This document shows positions 8,215 to 17,321 of a DNA stretch of 41,437 nt, piece after piece. Both the position numbers and the translations under genes were made by a program. Source of the DNA: GCA-016699975 sp964420045 (lineage in GTDB: Bacteria; Patescibacteriota; Minisyncoccia; Moranbacterales; UBA1568). The first letter of the stretch is position 1. Each line of letters opens with the position of its first letter. The DNA lies in the NCBI GenBank assembly GCA_964420045.1, contig CAYQPQ010000010.1, positions 1-41,437 of the forward strand, given 5' to 3'. The notes below the pieces were generated by a model. It ran no database searches. It had not been told where the DNA came from and was given only the letters and a program-made list of their open reading frames with translations.

Positions 8215-9873
8215 ATGGCGAAGCAAATCGCGTACAGCGAAGATGTGCGGCGGAGAGTGAAGGCGGGCATCGATCATGTGGCGGACACGGTGAAGGTGAC
8301 GCTCGGACCCAAGGGGCGGAATGTGATTCTCGACAAGGGTTTTGGCGCGCCGACCGTGACGAATGACGGTGTTTCCATTGCCAAGGAAATCGAATTGAAG
8401 GACAAGTTTGAAAACTTGGGCGCTTCGCTCGTGAAACAGGTGGCAGACAAGACGAATGACGCGGCGGGCGACGGTACGACGACGGCGACAGTGGTGACGC
8501 AATCCATCGTGCGCGAGGGGTTGAAGTTCGTAGAAACCGGTATCAACCCGATTGGTATTCGCCGGGGAATGGAAGCGGCGAAGGATGAGGTGGTGGCGTT
8601 ACTCCGGAAAAATTCTAAGAAGATTTCTTCCAAAGAAGAAATGGCGCAGGTGGCGACGATCTCGGCCGAATCGCGAGAAATGGGCGAGATGATCGCTGAT
8701 GTGATGGATGAAGTGGGGAAAGATGGCGTGGTGACCATCGAGGAATCGCAGAGTTTCGGTCTTTCGAAAGAAGTGGTTGAAGGAATGAGTTTTGATCGAG
8801 GGTATGTGTCGCCCTATATGGTGACCAATGTGGAATCGCAGAGCGCCGAGATCAAAGATGCGATGATTTTGCTTACCGATACCAAAATTTCCGCTATCAA
8901 TGAAGTGCTGCCGATTCTTGAGAAGGTGGCGCAGAGCGGGAAGAAAGAGTTTGTGATCATTGCCGAAGAAGTCGAAGGCGAGGCGCTTGCTATGCTCGTG
9001 GTGAACAAGCTTCGCGGGACGCTCAATGTGCTCGCAGTGAAGGCGCCGGAATTTGGCGATAGTCGAAAGGCAATGCTTGAGGATATTGCTATTTTGACTG
9101 GCGGACAGGTGATTTCGAAAGACAAGGGCATGAAGCTCGAGAGTATTGATATCTCCATGCTTGGACAGGCGCAAAAGGTGATCGCGACGAAGGATGATAC
9201 GACGATTGTCGGCGGCAAGGGCACGAAGAAGAGTATTGAAGCACGCATTGCCCAGCTCAAGAGCTTGATTGATCAGACGGACAGCGAATACGATCGAGAG
9301 AAGCAGAAGAAGCGCATGGCGAAGCTTTCGGGCGGTGTCGCGGTGGTGCGTGTCGGTGCGGCGACGGAGACCGAGCTCACCTATATGAAGCACAAGATGG
9401 AGGATGCGCTTGCAGCAACCAAAGCGGCGGTCGAGGAGGGGATCGTCTCGGGTGGCGGTACGGCGTTTGCGAAGGCAGTGGCGACGCTCGCTGAGCAGAT
9501 GAAGAAGCGAACTTTTGACAATCACGAGTTCCGCGCTGGCTACGAGACGCTTCTCAAAGCACTCAATGAGCCGCTTCGTCAGATTGTAAAGAATGCTGGC
9601 GAACAGGATGCCGCCGTGGTGCTCTCCGAAGTTGTTCGCGAAAAAGGAGCGAACTATGGCTATAACGCCGCGACGAATAGCTACGAAACCGACATGATCA
9701 AGGCGGGAATTATCGACCCACTGAAGGTGACGCGTACGGCACTTGAGAATGCGGTCTCTGTTGCAGCGCTTCTCCTTACAACCGAGGCGGCTGTGGTGGA
9801 TCTTCCGGAAGAAAAACCGGAAATGCCCGGCGGCGGCATGCCCGGAATGGGAGGCATGGGAGGAATGATGTAG
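8215..9873 (+). CDS. groEL: Chaperonin GroEL (60 kDa subunit)
   Basis: 552 residues, full length for Hsp60. It forms the ATP-driven folding chamber in the cytoplasm. Visible: N-terminal KGRNVILDKGFGAPTVTNDG, the ATP-binding DGTTTATV motif, the apical region with VEGMSFDRGYVSPYMVTN, GGVAVVRVGAATETE, and the Gly/Met-rich tail GGGMPGMGGMGGMM. The ATG at 8215 gives the standard MAKQI start; an in-frame TTG at 8197 would add six residues. It lies behind its own promoter and CIRCE operator. groES, normally just upstream, is absent here and must lie elsewhere in the genome. Confidence 0.98.
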   Translation: MAKQIAYSEDVRRRVKAGIDHVADTVKVTLGPKGRNVILDKGFGAPTVTNDGVSIAKEIELKDKFENLGASLVKQVADKTNDAAGDGTTTATVVTQSIVREGLKFVETGINPIGIRRGMEAAKDEVVALLRKNSKKISSKEEMAQVATISAESREMGEMIADVMDEVGKDGVVTIEESQSFGLSKEVVEGMSFDRGYVSPYMVTNVESQSAEIKDAMILLTDTKISAINEVLPILEKVAQSGKKEFVIIAEEVEGEALAMLVVNKLRGTLNVLAVKAPEFGDSRKAMLEDIAILTGGQVISKDKGMKLESIDISMLGQAQKVIATKDDTTIVGGKGTKKSIEARIAQLKSLIDQTDSEYDREKQKKRMAKLSGGVAVVRVGAATETELTYMKHKMEDALAATKAAVEEGIVSGGGTAFAKAVATLAEQMKKRTFDNHEFRAGYETLLKALNEPLRQIVKNAGEQDAAVVLSEVVREKGANYGYNAATNSYETDMIKAGIIDPLKVTRTALENAVSVAALLLTTEAAVVDLPEEKPEMPGGGMPGMGGMGGMM

Positions 9874-9896
9874 AGTTTCACTCTTCTAAGTTCTAA

Positions 9897-9935
9897 AACA
9901 ACCCACTTTTTAGTGGGTTGTTTTGTTTTCTTTTG
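9897..9935 (+). terminator. groEL terminator
   Basis: AACAACCCACT (9897-9907), loop TTTT, AGTGGGTTGTT (9912-9922): an 11-bp perfect stem followed by a T-rich tract. It ends groEL and, being symmetrical, may also stop the convergent RSH gene. Confidence 0.92.
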
Positions 9936-9969
9936 ACAATGTCTATGGCTGTTTGTAAAGCGATAATCT

Positions 9970-11457
9970 TTACAATCCACCTTCCTTTCGTAGCTGCTTC
10001 TGGATGTGGGATTTGGCGATGGAGGTTTTGACGAAGCGGAGCCAGTCCTGATTGGGTTTCTTGCGGCCTTTGTCGGTGATGATTTCGACGACCTCACCGT
10101 TTTTTATATGGTGATCGAGCGAGGCGATTTTCCCGTCGATTTTGGCGCTGGTCATGCTGTTGCCGATCTCGCTGTGTATGGCGTAGGCGAAATCGACCGG
10201 CGTTGCTTCCTCGGGGAGTTCGATGATGTCGCCTTTGGGCGTAAAGGCAAAGATATGGTTTTTGAAAAAATCTATTTTAATACCTTCGAGAAATTCGCGA
10301 TTGTCCTGACCGATTTCTTTCTGCCATTCTTGGAGCTGTTTGACCCAGGCGAGTTCTTTGGGGGGCGCCGTTTCGTGACGGCGAAAGAAGAGTTTGCGCC
10401 AGCTGGTGCTGCGCTCCTTTTCCGCATATGCCCAGTGAGCGGCGATGCCGAGTTCTGCTTCATCGTGCATTTTCTGGGTGCGGATTTGAATTTCAATAAT
10501 GCGTCCCTCGGGACCGAAGACGGTAGTATGGAGTGATTGGTAGTTATTCGGCTTTGGGAGGGAGATGTAGTCTTTGATGCGCCCGACCATGGGGCGGTAG
10601 CTCTTGTGAACGGCGCCAAAGGCTTCGTAGCAGTCGGAGACGCCGGGTACGATGATACGAATGGCGACGAGATCATAGACGCGTTTGATATCCATGTCGT
10701 GGCGGCGGAGTTTTTGGTAGAGTCGGTAGAGCCGCTTGGAGCGACCTTCGATGTGCACGATGCGGACACCGTCTTTGGTAAGGCTTTCGCGGATGCCGGT
10801 GACGCACCGGTCGAGATAGGAGTCGCTTTCGCGCATGTATTCTTTGACGAGCGCGAGGGTTTTTTCGTGTGCTTCGGGGTCGAGATATTTGAATGCCAAG
10901 TCTTCGAGCTCGCCTTTGACTTCGCCGATACCGAGCCGGTTGGCGATGGGGGCGAATATTTCCATAGTCTCGCGCGCGATTCGAAGTTGTTTATCGGGCG
11001 GGAGGTAGTCGAGTGTCCGCATGTTGTGGAGGCGGTCGGCGAGCTTCACAATGACAACGCGAATATCCTCCGCCATAGCGAGGAACATTTTCCGGAGATT
11101 CTCGAGGTAGTATTCTTCGCGTGATCCACGGAGACGAATTTTTCCGAGTTTGGTAACGCCATCGACGAGTACGGCAACCTCGTTGCCAAACTGCGTGCGT
11201 ATGGTTTCGAGCGAGACAGCAGTGTCTTCGGGAACATCGTGGAGAAGTCCGGCAGCAATAGTCCGGGATTCCATGCCGATTTCTGCGAGAATTTTTCCGA
11301 CAGCGAGCGAATGTTCGATGTAGTCTTCTCCGGACTTTCGTTTTTGTCCTCTATGCGCTTCGTTTGCAAGTGCGAAAGCGGACGCGATGAACCGACGCCC
11401 TTCGCTTGAGGGGGGGAATTTGCATGCTTTGAAAATGTCTTCGAGTACAAGAGACAT
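9970..11457 (-). CDS. RelA/SpoT homologue, (p)ppGpp synthetase/hydrolase lacking C-terminal regulatory domains
   Basis: 495 residues, against about 700-750 for full-length RSH enzymes. Order: an HD hydrolase domain with the catalytic LLHDVPEDT (71-79) and ADRLHNMRT; the synthetase domain, with RVYDLVAIRII and YISLPKPNNYQSLHTTV; and a TGS domain (FTPKGDIIELPEEATPVDFA, near 400-420). The protein ends just after TGS, so the helical, zinc-finger/CC and ACT domains that sense stalled ribosomes are missing. Both catalytic halves look intact, so it may make and degrade (p)ppGpp. How it is controlled without the C-terminal half is unclear. The stop lies just beyond the groEL terminator. Confidence 0.93.
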   Translation of the reverse strand: MSLVLEDIFKACKFPPSSEGRRFIASAFALANEAHRGQKRKSGEDYIEHSLAVGKILAEIGMESRTIAAGLLHDVPEDTAVSLETIRTQFGNEVAVLVDGVTKLGKIRLRGSREEYYLENLRKMFLAMAEDIRVVIVKLADRLHNMRTLDYLPPDKQLRIARETMEIFAPIANRLGIGEVKGELEDLAFKYLDPEAHEKTLALVKEYMRESDSYLDRCVTGIRESLTKDGVRIVHIEGRSKRLYRLYQKLRRHDMDIKRVYDLVAIRIIVPGVSDCYEAFGAVHKSYRPMVGRIKDYISLPKPNNYQSLHTTVFGPEGRIIEIQIRTQKMHDEAELGIAAHWAYAEKERSTSWRKLFFRRHETAPPKELAWVKQLQEWQKEIGQDNREFLEGIKIDFFKNHIFAFTPKGDIIELPEEATPVDFAYAIHSEIGNSMTSAKIDGKIASLDHHIKNGEVVEIITDKGRKKPNQDWLRFVKTSIAKSHIQKQLRKEGGL

Positions 11458-11612
11458 AGGGATTGCTTTCTGCTAGTATATCCCACTCGCGACAAAATGC
11501 CATCCCTCACCGGAAGCGTTCTTTGCTTTGGAAAGGGGAATATGAAAAAATCCCCGAAGGGAGTAAAAACAGAAGCTTTGGAATATGAAATGTTTGAACT
11601 GTAGGTTTCGCG

Positions 11613-12053
11613 TTATTTTGTCAGGGAATATTGTTTCAGTATCTCGATACCCCGAGGGTATTTCCGGCGGAACTTGTTTGAGATGGAGGATCCGATGGTG
11701 AGTCCAGCTGCAAAAGTTGTGATCATGACGATAAAATAGGTTGAAACGCGACTGGTTCTTCCGTCGGCTATATCCGGGAAGAAGTTCATACTGATGATAA
11801 ATGATACGACAAAAACCGATGCCACAAAGAGTGATTCCAAAAGACCAACGAGAATTGTTCCAGAGATCCTTCGCGATGCCACAGTACCTTCAGTGTGTGT
11901 TTCGGATAGGGTATGGCTCATGCGGGATTGCTCGATATTTCTTTTTACCTGATTTTCGGAAAGCGCGGTGCCACAGCTGCGGCAGAATGCGATTTCGGAG
12001 GCGATATTTTCTCCGCAATTCTGGCAGTACGCTGATGAATGGGAAAACTTCAT
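11613..12053 (-). CDS. Zinc-ribbon membrane protein
   Basis: 146 residues. The N terminus carries a two-knuckle zinc ribbon (YCQNCGENI and FCRSCGTAL, residues 9-28). A polar linker and two hydrophobic segments follow (about 66-88, GTILVGLLESLFVASVFVV region, and about 106-124, FIVMITTFAAGLTIG). The gene is divergent from the CapA-like gene with about 140 bases between. The family is widespread and functionally undefined; the ribbon may bind a partner protein or nucleic acid at the membrane. Confidence 0.7.
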   Translation of the reverse strand: MKFSHSSAYCQNCGENIASEIAFCRSCGTALSENQVKRNIEQSRMSHTLSETHTEGTVASRRISGTILVGLLESLFVASVFVVSFIISMNFFPDIADGRTSRVSTYFIVMITTFAAGLTIGSSISNKFRRKYPRGIEILKQYSLTK

Positions 12054-12192
12054 AAGAACTCGAAAACGTATGAATATCTCCAGTATATATCATATTCGGA
12101 GAATGTGCAGAGGAGATTTGTACCGTGTCAAGATTGACGCGCGCGGAGCGCGTGATAGATTGATGGGATACTGTTGTTTTGCTTTTCCTTCT

Positions 12193-13197
12193 ATGATGAG
12201 GAATATTTCTCTGATACTGTGCGTTGTTCTATTTTCGTCTCTTTTGGCAGTGGCTGTTTTCTACGCTTTTGAATTATCGCAAGCGCGTCAACTTGGTCGG
12301 TCAGTGATAACCGGCTCTTCTGTGGCAAGCCCGGACAATACCGCTCAGATAGCCGATACTCGTGACAATCCTGATCAATCCCCAATTACGATTCTCTTTG
12401 CCGGGGATATGATGTTCGATCGATATATTCGGACGCAGTCTGAGAGAATGGGAAGAGAACAGGTCTTTGATGGTGTTCGAGGGAAGCTTTTGTCGTCGGA
12501 TATGGTGGTGGCAAATCTTGAGGGCCCCATCACTTCCAATGTATCAAAAAGCAAAGGATCGGCTGTCGGAGAGGCGCGGAATTATATCTTTACCTTCGAT
12601 CCCGCGTGGGCGAAAGTGCTCGCTGACGAGAATATCCGCTTGGTAAATATCGGCAACAATCACATTCTTAACTTTGGCGAGTCGGGACTGGTCGAGACGC
12701 GACAATTTTTGCGAGATGCCGGTGTGAAATTCTTTGGCGACCCGACAGATGATTCATTTCGCTCATATGTCGCTATTCTTCATGGGAAAAGAATAGGATT
12801 TGTGAACTACAATCAGTTTTACGCGGATGCCGATCACCGGACGCTTGCCGGTATCGAGCGTCTTCGCTCAACGGTCGATGTGCTTTTTGTGTACACGCAT
12901 TGGGGTGTTGAGTATGCTCCGGCAACTTCTGAAGAGAGGCGTCTCGCACATCTCTTTATCGATCGCGGCGCCGATGCGGTTATTGGGTCGCATCCGCATG
13001 TTGTTCAGGAACACGAAACTTATCGCGGGAAGACAATATACTATTCTCTGGGCAATTTCGTGTTCGATCAATATTTCAGCCAGGAAACGATGAGGGGTCT
13101 CTTGGTCGAAGCTTCAGTTGCTCTGAACAACTCGATTTCGTTTCGAGAGATCCCGATTACGCTCTCATCTGACGGGAGAACGCAAATTGAAAAGTAG
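12193..13197 (+). CDS. CapA family protein (PGA_cap, metallophosphatase-like)
   Basis: About 334 residues. An N-terminal membrane segment (ISLILCVVLFSSLLAVAVF) acts as signal anchor, followed by a Ser/Thr-rich spacer and a PGA_cap domain with the calcineurin-like motifs ILFAGDMMFDR, NLEGPI, NIGNNHILNFGESG, YTHWGVEY and GSHPHVVQ, ending SLGNFVFDQ. CapA/PgsA proteins take part in poly-gamma-glutamate or capsule assembly outside the membrane; the enzymatic reaction is not settled. Start codons at 12193 and 12196 are adjacent and neither has a strong ribosome binding site; ATG 12163 is also possible. A large palindromic repeat lies 13 bases after the stop. Confidence 0.85.
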   Translation: MMRNISLILCVVLFSSLLAVAVFYAFELSQARQLGRSVITGSSVASPDNTAQIADTRDNPDQSPITILFAGDMMFDRYIRTQSERMGREQVFDGVRGKLLSSDMVVANLEGPITSNVSKSKGSAVGEARNYIFTFDPAWAKVLADENIRLVNIGNNHILNFGESGLVETRQFLRDAGVKFFGDPTDDSFRSYVAILHGKRIGFVNYNQFYADADHRTLAGIERLRSTVDVLFVYTHWGVEYAPATSEERRLAHLFIDRGADAVIGSHPHVVQEHETYRGKTIYYSLGNFVFDQYFSQETMRGLLVEASVALNNSISFREIPITLSSDGRTQIEK

Positions 13198-13210
13198 GAG
13201 AAATTGCATC

Positions 13211-13393
13211 CTCAGAGTGTGTCTAAAAAGGCTGTTTTTCCGAAAGAAATTCTTTTTTGCTTGTCTTACACTTCGTATGTCCGCCCGCAACGCTTTGCGT
13301 AGCAATGCGGACGGGAAAGTCGCAAAAAAGAATTTCTTTCGGAAAAGCGGTTACATTGTGCGTTTTTGTAGAGCCTTTTAGACACCCTCTTAG
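13211..13393. repeat. Palindromic repeat element A, copy 1
   Basis: A 183-bp element with imperfect terminal inverted repeats of about 20 bp (outer motif GTGTCTAAAA...TTTTAGACAC) and nested inner arms, GAAAGAAATTCTTTTTTGC and its complement, around a core beginning CTTGTCTTACACTTCGTA. A 28-base asymmetric segment (CGGTTACATTGTGCG region) lies on the right side here. A GTCCGC/GCGGAC hairpin lies in the core. It has no coding capacity, so it resembles a MITE or a large REP-type palindrome. The same unit occurs at 36830-36997 and, without its ends, at 30506-30750. Confidence 0.85.
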
Positions 13394-13421
13394 ACGAAGG
13401 AAGTGAGAGCAGATCGTGTTT

Positions 13422-15599
13422 TTACTTCTTTTTCTTTTCGAGGAGGTGGGGATTGTGGTTGGGGCAGGTGCGGTCGGAGCAGCGTTCGGGGATGGTTTTG
13501 GTGCCTTCCATCATGAGAGCGCCGCAGGGTTTGCCGTCGCGAATGAATGAGCAGTGTTTGCCGGTTGGGCGCGCCTTGATGGCGTGCTTGCAGTCCGGGT
13601 AATTGGAACAGCTGTAGAAGGTGCCGAAGCGACCGCGCTTCTCGACCATTTCACCCTTCTTGCATAGGGGGCAAGCGACGCCGGTTGTTTGTGTAGCGGA
13701 TCCTTTGATGAATTTGCATTTCGGATAGGTGCTGCAGGCAACAAACGGTCCGAATCGCCCCATCTTTTCGACGAGCGGGCTGCCACACTCGGGGCAGGGC
13801 TCGCCAACGTCTTTGTCTTCCGGTATGAGTGAGCCATCTTTCATGCGCGCGCCTTTGCAATCCGGGAATCGTGAGCAGCTGTAGAAGGTGCCGTTTTTTC
13901 CGAGTTTTCGCACCATACTGCTTCCGCATTCGGGACAGAGCAGATCTTTGGGGGCGTCGCCAAGGTTGTTTATTTTATCCACTTTGTCTTTCGATTTCAC
14001 TTCTTTGGAAAATGGGGTATAGAAATTCTTCAGTGTTTTCTCGTAGTCGCGTTCGCCATTTGAGATATCATCGAGCTTTTGTTCCATATCGGCGGTGAAA
14101 GTATCACTCACGATGTCAGCGAAGTGTTTTTCAAGAAACGAACTTACCGCTTCTCCGGTTTCGGTGGCGTGGAGTGCACGACCGTCTTTAGTGGCGTACT
14201 CTCTGTCGAGAAGGGTTTTGATAATGGAGGCGTAGGTGCTCGGTCTTCCGATGCCGCGCTTCTCGAGTTCTTTGACGAGTCCCGCTTCGGAATAGCGGCG
14301 TGGCGGTTCGGTTTGTTTTTTTTCGGAATCAACCGATCGGATCGCGAGGCTACTCCCCGGAGCAAGTTGTGGAACATGCATATCGTCTTGCCTTGCAAAG
14401 GAATCGATCTCGAGCCACCCAGGAAAGAGAAGTCGTGAGCCATTGGCGACAAAATCGGGAATGCTTCGGTCGGTGATATTTGCGACAATCTTGGTGCGGA
14501 GCATGCGGGCGCTCGCCATTTGCGATGCGATAGTTCGACGGAATATGAGCGTATAAAGTTTCTGCTGGTCGGGACTCGTGCCGGCTTTTTCGCGCGATGG
14601 ATCGGTGGGGCGGATGGCTTCGTGCGCTTCTTGGGCGTTTTTTGATTTTGTCGTATAGACGCGCGGTTCGGAAAACGTGTCGCCGAATTTCTTGAGGATA
14701 AAGTCCGTTGCCGACTTTTGCGCGTCCTTGCTAATGGTGACGCTGTCGGTTCGCATATAGGTGATGAGACCGGACTCGTAGAGTTTCTGTGCGATGCGCA
14801 TGGTATTCGCGGGAGAGAATCCGAGTCGTGAACTTGCAGATTGCTGGAGGGTTGAGGTGGTGAATGGCGGAGACGGCGCGCGAGATACCTCGGACTCTTT
14901 CACATCGAGTATGGACCACGATCCGGCGCGCGCTTTTTTGAGAATATCTTCTACCTCTTGTTCTTCTCGCGGCTCTTTGGAACAGACGAGTGTAATGGGT
15001 GTTTTGTCGGGGCAGTCGGCGTGTGCGGTGATAACCCAAAAGTCTTCGGGAATGAAGGCGGCGATTTCTCGCTCCTTTTCGACGAGGATGCGGAGTGCGG
15101 GAGATTGAACGCGCCCGGCGGAGAGTCCATAGCGAAGTTTTTTCCAGATGAGCCCTGAGAGGTCATAGCCGACGAGTCGATCGAGGACGCGCCGCGCTTC
15201 TTGAGCGCGACGGAGATTTTGATCAATCGATCGCGGGTGTTGGATACCTTCGGTGACGGCATTGCGCGTGATTTCGTGAAAGGCGACGCGTTTCGGACGC
15301 TTCAATTTGCAGGCTTCCGCGATGTGCCAGGCAATCGCTTCGCCTTCGCGGTCGGGGTCGGTTGCGAGATAGATTTCACTCGCCTTCTTGGTGAGGCGCG
15401 AGAGAGTTGAGACGATGTTTTCTTTGCCGGGCGTTACTTCGTAATGCGGAATGAATCCGCCTTTGACGTCGATCGCCTTTTTGTTGCTCTTTGGTAAATC
15501 ACGAATATGTCCCACGGAAGCGACGACTTGATATTCTTTTCCGAGGTATTTCTGAATCGTCTTCGCTTTCGACGGTGACTCAACGATAACAAGTTTCAT
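13422..15599 (-). CDS. topA: DNA topoisomerase I
   Basis: 725 residues, type IA enzyme that relaxes negative supercoils. Domains in order: Toprim (KLVIVESPSKAKT at 2-14; metal site DPDREGE at 81-87), the topoisomerase core with active-site Tyr281 in ITYMRTDSV, and four C-terminal zinc-finger units, three of the CPxCGS...C-x4-DC type (from about residue 575) and a last variant with CSF...CG...C...C. The protein ends in a Lys-rich tail. It lies downstream of dprA on the same strand, the common dprA-topA pairing, with one small gene between. Confidence 0.97.
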   Translation of the reverse strand: MKLVIVESPSKAKTIQKYLGKEYQVVASVGHIRDLPKSNKKAIDVKGGFIPHYEVTPGKENIVSTLSRLTKKASEIYLATDPDREGEAIAWHIAEACKLKRPKRVAFHEITRNAVTEGIQHPRSIDQNLRRAQEARRVLDRLVGYDLSGLIWKKLRYGLSAGRVQSPALRILVEKEREIAAFIPEDFWVITAHADCPDKTPITLVCSKEPREEQEVEDILKKARAGSWSILDVKESEVSRAPSPPFTTSTLQQSASSRLGFSPANTMRIAQKLYESGLITYMRTDSVTISKDAQKSATDFILKKFGDTFSEPRVYTTKSKNAQEAHEAIRPTDPSREKAGTSPDQQKLYTLIFRRTIASQMASARMLRTKIVANITDRSIPDFVANGSRLLFPGWLEIDSFARQDDMHVPQLAPGSSLAIRSVDSEKKQTEPPRRYSEAGLVKELEKRGIGRPSTYASIIKTLLDREYATKDGRALHATETGEAVSSFLEKHFADIVSDTFTADMEQKLDDISNGERDYEKTLKNFYTPFSKEVKSKDKVDKINNLGDAPKDLLCPECGSSMVRKLGKNGTFYSCSRFPDCKGARMKDGSLIPEDKDVGEPCPECGSPLVEKMGRFGPFVACSTYPKCKFIKGSATQTTGVACPLCKKGEMVEKRGRFGTFYSCSNYPDCKHAIKARPTGKHCSFIRDGKPCGALMMEGTKTIPERCSDRTCPNHNPHLLEKKKK

Positions 15600-15642
15600 A
15601 GAAAATAGAGGAGAATTTCAAATGGTGCGTACGAAATAGGTA

Positions 15643-16092
15643 TTAGTCAATGAGTGAGATATCGCCATTTAATATGATAGGTTTCATAGCGCGAATCTCG
15701 TCCGTGTAGCTGATATCGGGAATATCGTTTAAAAGAAATATTTTTCTATCGAGAACATGAGCAAATCCCATTTCAAGGAAAGTATTGCCTCCGATGTAGT
15801 TCTTTATCCCTTTTTTCTCTTTATTGATAACGAGAATTGCATCTGATTTTTGTATTATTTCAAAATATCGCTTGATGACATTATCATTAATTTTTCTCAT
15901 TGCGCTTTCCCGGATACCATCTTTAGTGTCGGATTCTCTTTCGTGAGAAAAATTCTCAAGAGTAAGTTCGCCACGAAGAATTCGCTGGCTTGTGAGTGGA
16001 ATGTCTGTAGTATGTCCGCGGTCAGTTAAGAATTTCGATGTCTCTCCTATTTCTTTGGTAAAATCGATGCTTCCGCAAATTACGATATGCAT
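15643..16092 (-). CDS. Small Rossmann-type protein, nucleoside 2-deoxyribosyltransferase-like
   Basis: 149 residues. It starts with a strand and loop MHIVICGSIDF. The centre has SDAILVINKEKKGIKNYIGG, a strand and loop as in nucleoside deoxyribosyltransferase-like proteins, followed by NTFLEMGFAHVLDRKIFLLN, where the Glu and following helix match the catalytic region of that fold. The substrate is unknown. It lies 25 bases after dprA and 43 bases before topA, so it is probably cotranscribed. It shares only the general fold with the protein at 65-433. Confidence 0.6.
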   Translation of the reverse strand: MHIVICGSIDFTKEIGETSKFLTDRGHTTDIPLTSQRILRGELTLENFSHERESDTKDGIRESAMRKINDNVIKRYFEIIQKSDAILVINKEKKGIKNYIGGNTFLEMGFAHVLDRKIFLLNDIPDISYTDEIRAMKPIILNGDISLID

Positions 16093-16117
16093 AATCTATA
16101 TGTGTCATTTTGAAAAC

Positions 16118-17230
16118 TTACACCCGGTATGTTCGAATATAGTGCATGTTGCCGATATTTTTGACGAGACCTTTCATTTCGAGGAAGGCGAGTGCGGCGA
16201 GGGCATCCGATGTTTCCAGTGTAGAGTGTTTTACGAGAGCGTCAATGTGCATGGTATCACTTCCCACTATTTTGAGAAGACGCTCTTCATCGGCGGAGAG
16301 ATTTTGCTGGGCGGATTCGGCGTGTTCGAAAAGCATTCCATGCTGTTCCTGTTCTCGCGAGAGGGGAAGCGCGTCGAGAATATCAGAGAGACTCGCAGTG
16401 AGAATCGCTCCCTTCTTGATGAGTGCGTGCGGTCCGCGAGAATTTTCGGAATAGATCGATCCCGGCACGGCAAAGACTTCGCGATTGAAATCGAGCGCGA
16501 GGTTTGCCGTGATGAGAGTGCCGCTCTTTTCCGACGCTTCTATGACGACGGTGCCGAGCGATAGTCCTGCCATGATGCGATTGCGCGCGGGGAAGGTTCC
16601 TTCGGAAGCGCCGGTTCCCGGCGGATAGTCGGAGAGGAGTGCGCCGTGGAGGCTGATGGTATGGGCGAGATCGAGATGCGTGCGTGGCGCAATTGAAGCG
16701 TCGTCGAGTCCGTTGCCCAGGACGGCTATGGTTTCGCCGCCCCCCCGGAGGGCGCCGCGGTGTGCGGCTTTGTCGATGCCGAGCGCCATACCGGAAACAA
16801 CTACGATGCCGCTTTTTGCGAGTTCGCTCGCAAATTCTTGCGCGATGCCGACGCCGTATTCGGTGGGCTTCCGGGTGCCGACAATAGTGATTGCGGGGCG
16901 ACTGTTTGGATGAATATTCCCGCGAAGGTAGAGGAGCTGTGGCGGATTGGGGATTTCTGCAAGAAGCGCGGGATAGTCTGCATTTCCCATGGGGACAAGG
17001 CGGATATGATATTGCTCAAGCGCATCCTGCTCTCTTTCCGGATCGATGTTTTTTCGCGCGTGAGCGATTGTCTCTGCGAGCTTTTCCGGAATGCCAGCAC
17101 GAAGGAATTCCTCCGACGGAGCATCCCATGCCGCTTCGAAGGTCTCGAAGTAGGCTGCTATTTTTCGGAGTTTTTCGGCGCCGACGCCGGAGATTTTCCC
17201 GAGACAGTGAAGGAAAATGTCGTCATGCAT
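16118..17230 (-). CDS. dprA: DNA processing protein DprA/Smf
   Basis: 370 residues. DprA loads RecA onto incoming single-stranded DNA during natural transformation. Visible: an N-terminal helix-hairpin-helix/SAM-like region (KISGVGAEKLRKIAAYF), the extended Rossmann fold with GTRKPTEYG, SGMALGIDKAAHRGAL, FPARNRIMAGLS and EKSGTLITANLALD, and a C-terminal winged-helix domain (DALVKHSTLETSDALAALAF). The ATG at 17230 (MHDDIF) is chosen; the longer upstream frame adds an unrelated, low-quality stretch. It is followed by a small Rossmann protein and topA. Confidence 0.95.
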   Translation of the reverse strand: MHDDIFLHCLGKISGVGAEKLRKIAAYFETFEAAWDAPSEEFLRAGIPEKLAETIAHARKNIDPEREQDALEQYHIRLVPMGNADYPALLAEIPNPPQLLYLRGNIHPNSRPAITIVGTRKPTEYGVGIAQEFASELAKSGIVVVSGMALGIDKAAHRGALRGGGETIAVLGNGLDDASIAPRTHLDLAHTISLHGALLSDYPPGTGASEGTFPARNRIMAGLSLGTVVIEASEKSGTLITANLALDFNREVFAVPGSIYSENSRGPHALIKKGAILTASLSDILDALPLSREQEQHGMLFEHAESAQQNLSADEERLLKIVGSDTMHIDALVKHSTLETSDALAALAFLEMKGLVKNIGNMHYIRTYRV

Positions 17231-17321
17231 AAGAAAGAGGGAATGAAAATTCCCTGGGAGTATACGGGAGTGTCTGCTTGTTTGCAAGAAGCAAACAGAT
17301 TTCTTCTGGGGAGTTTGAAGT

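Noticed and set aside
8599..9525. Long minus-strand frame (308 codons) inside groEL.
   Set aside because: Shadow frame; groEL itself is fully conserved on the plus strand.
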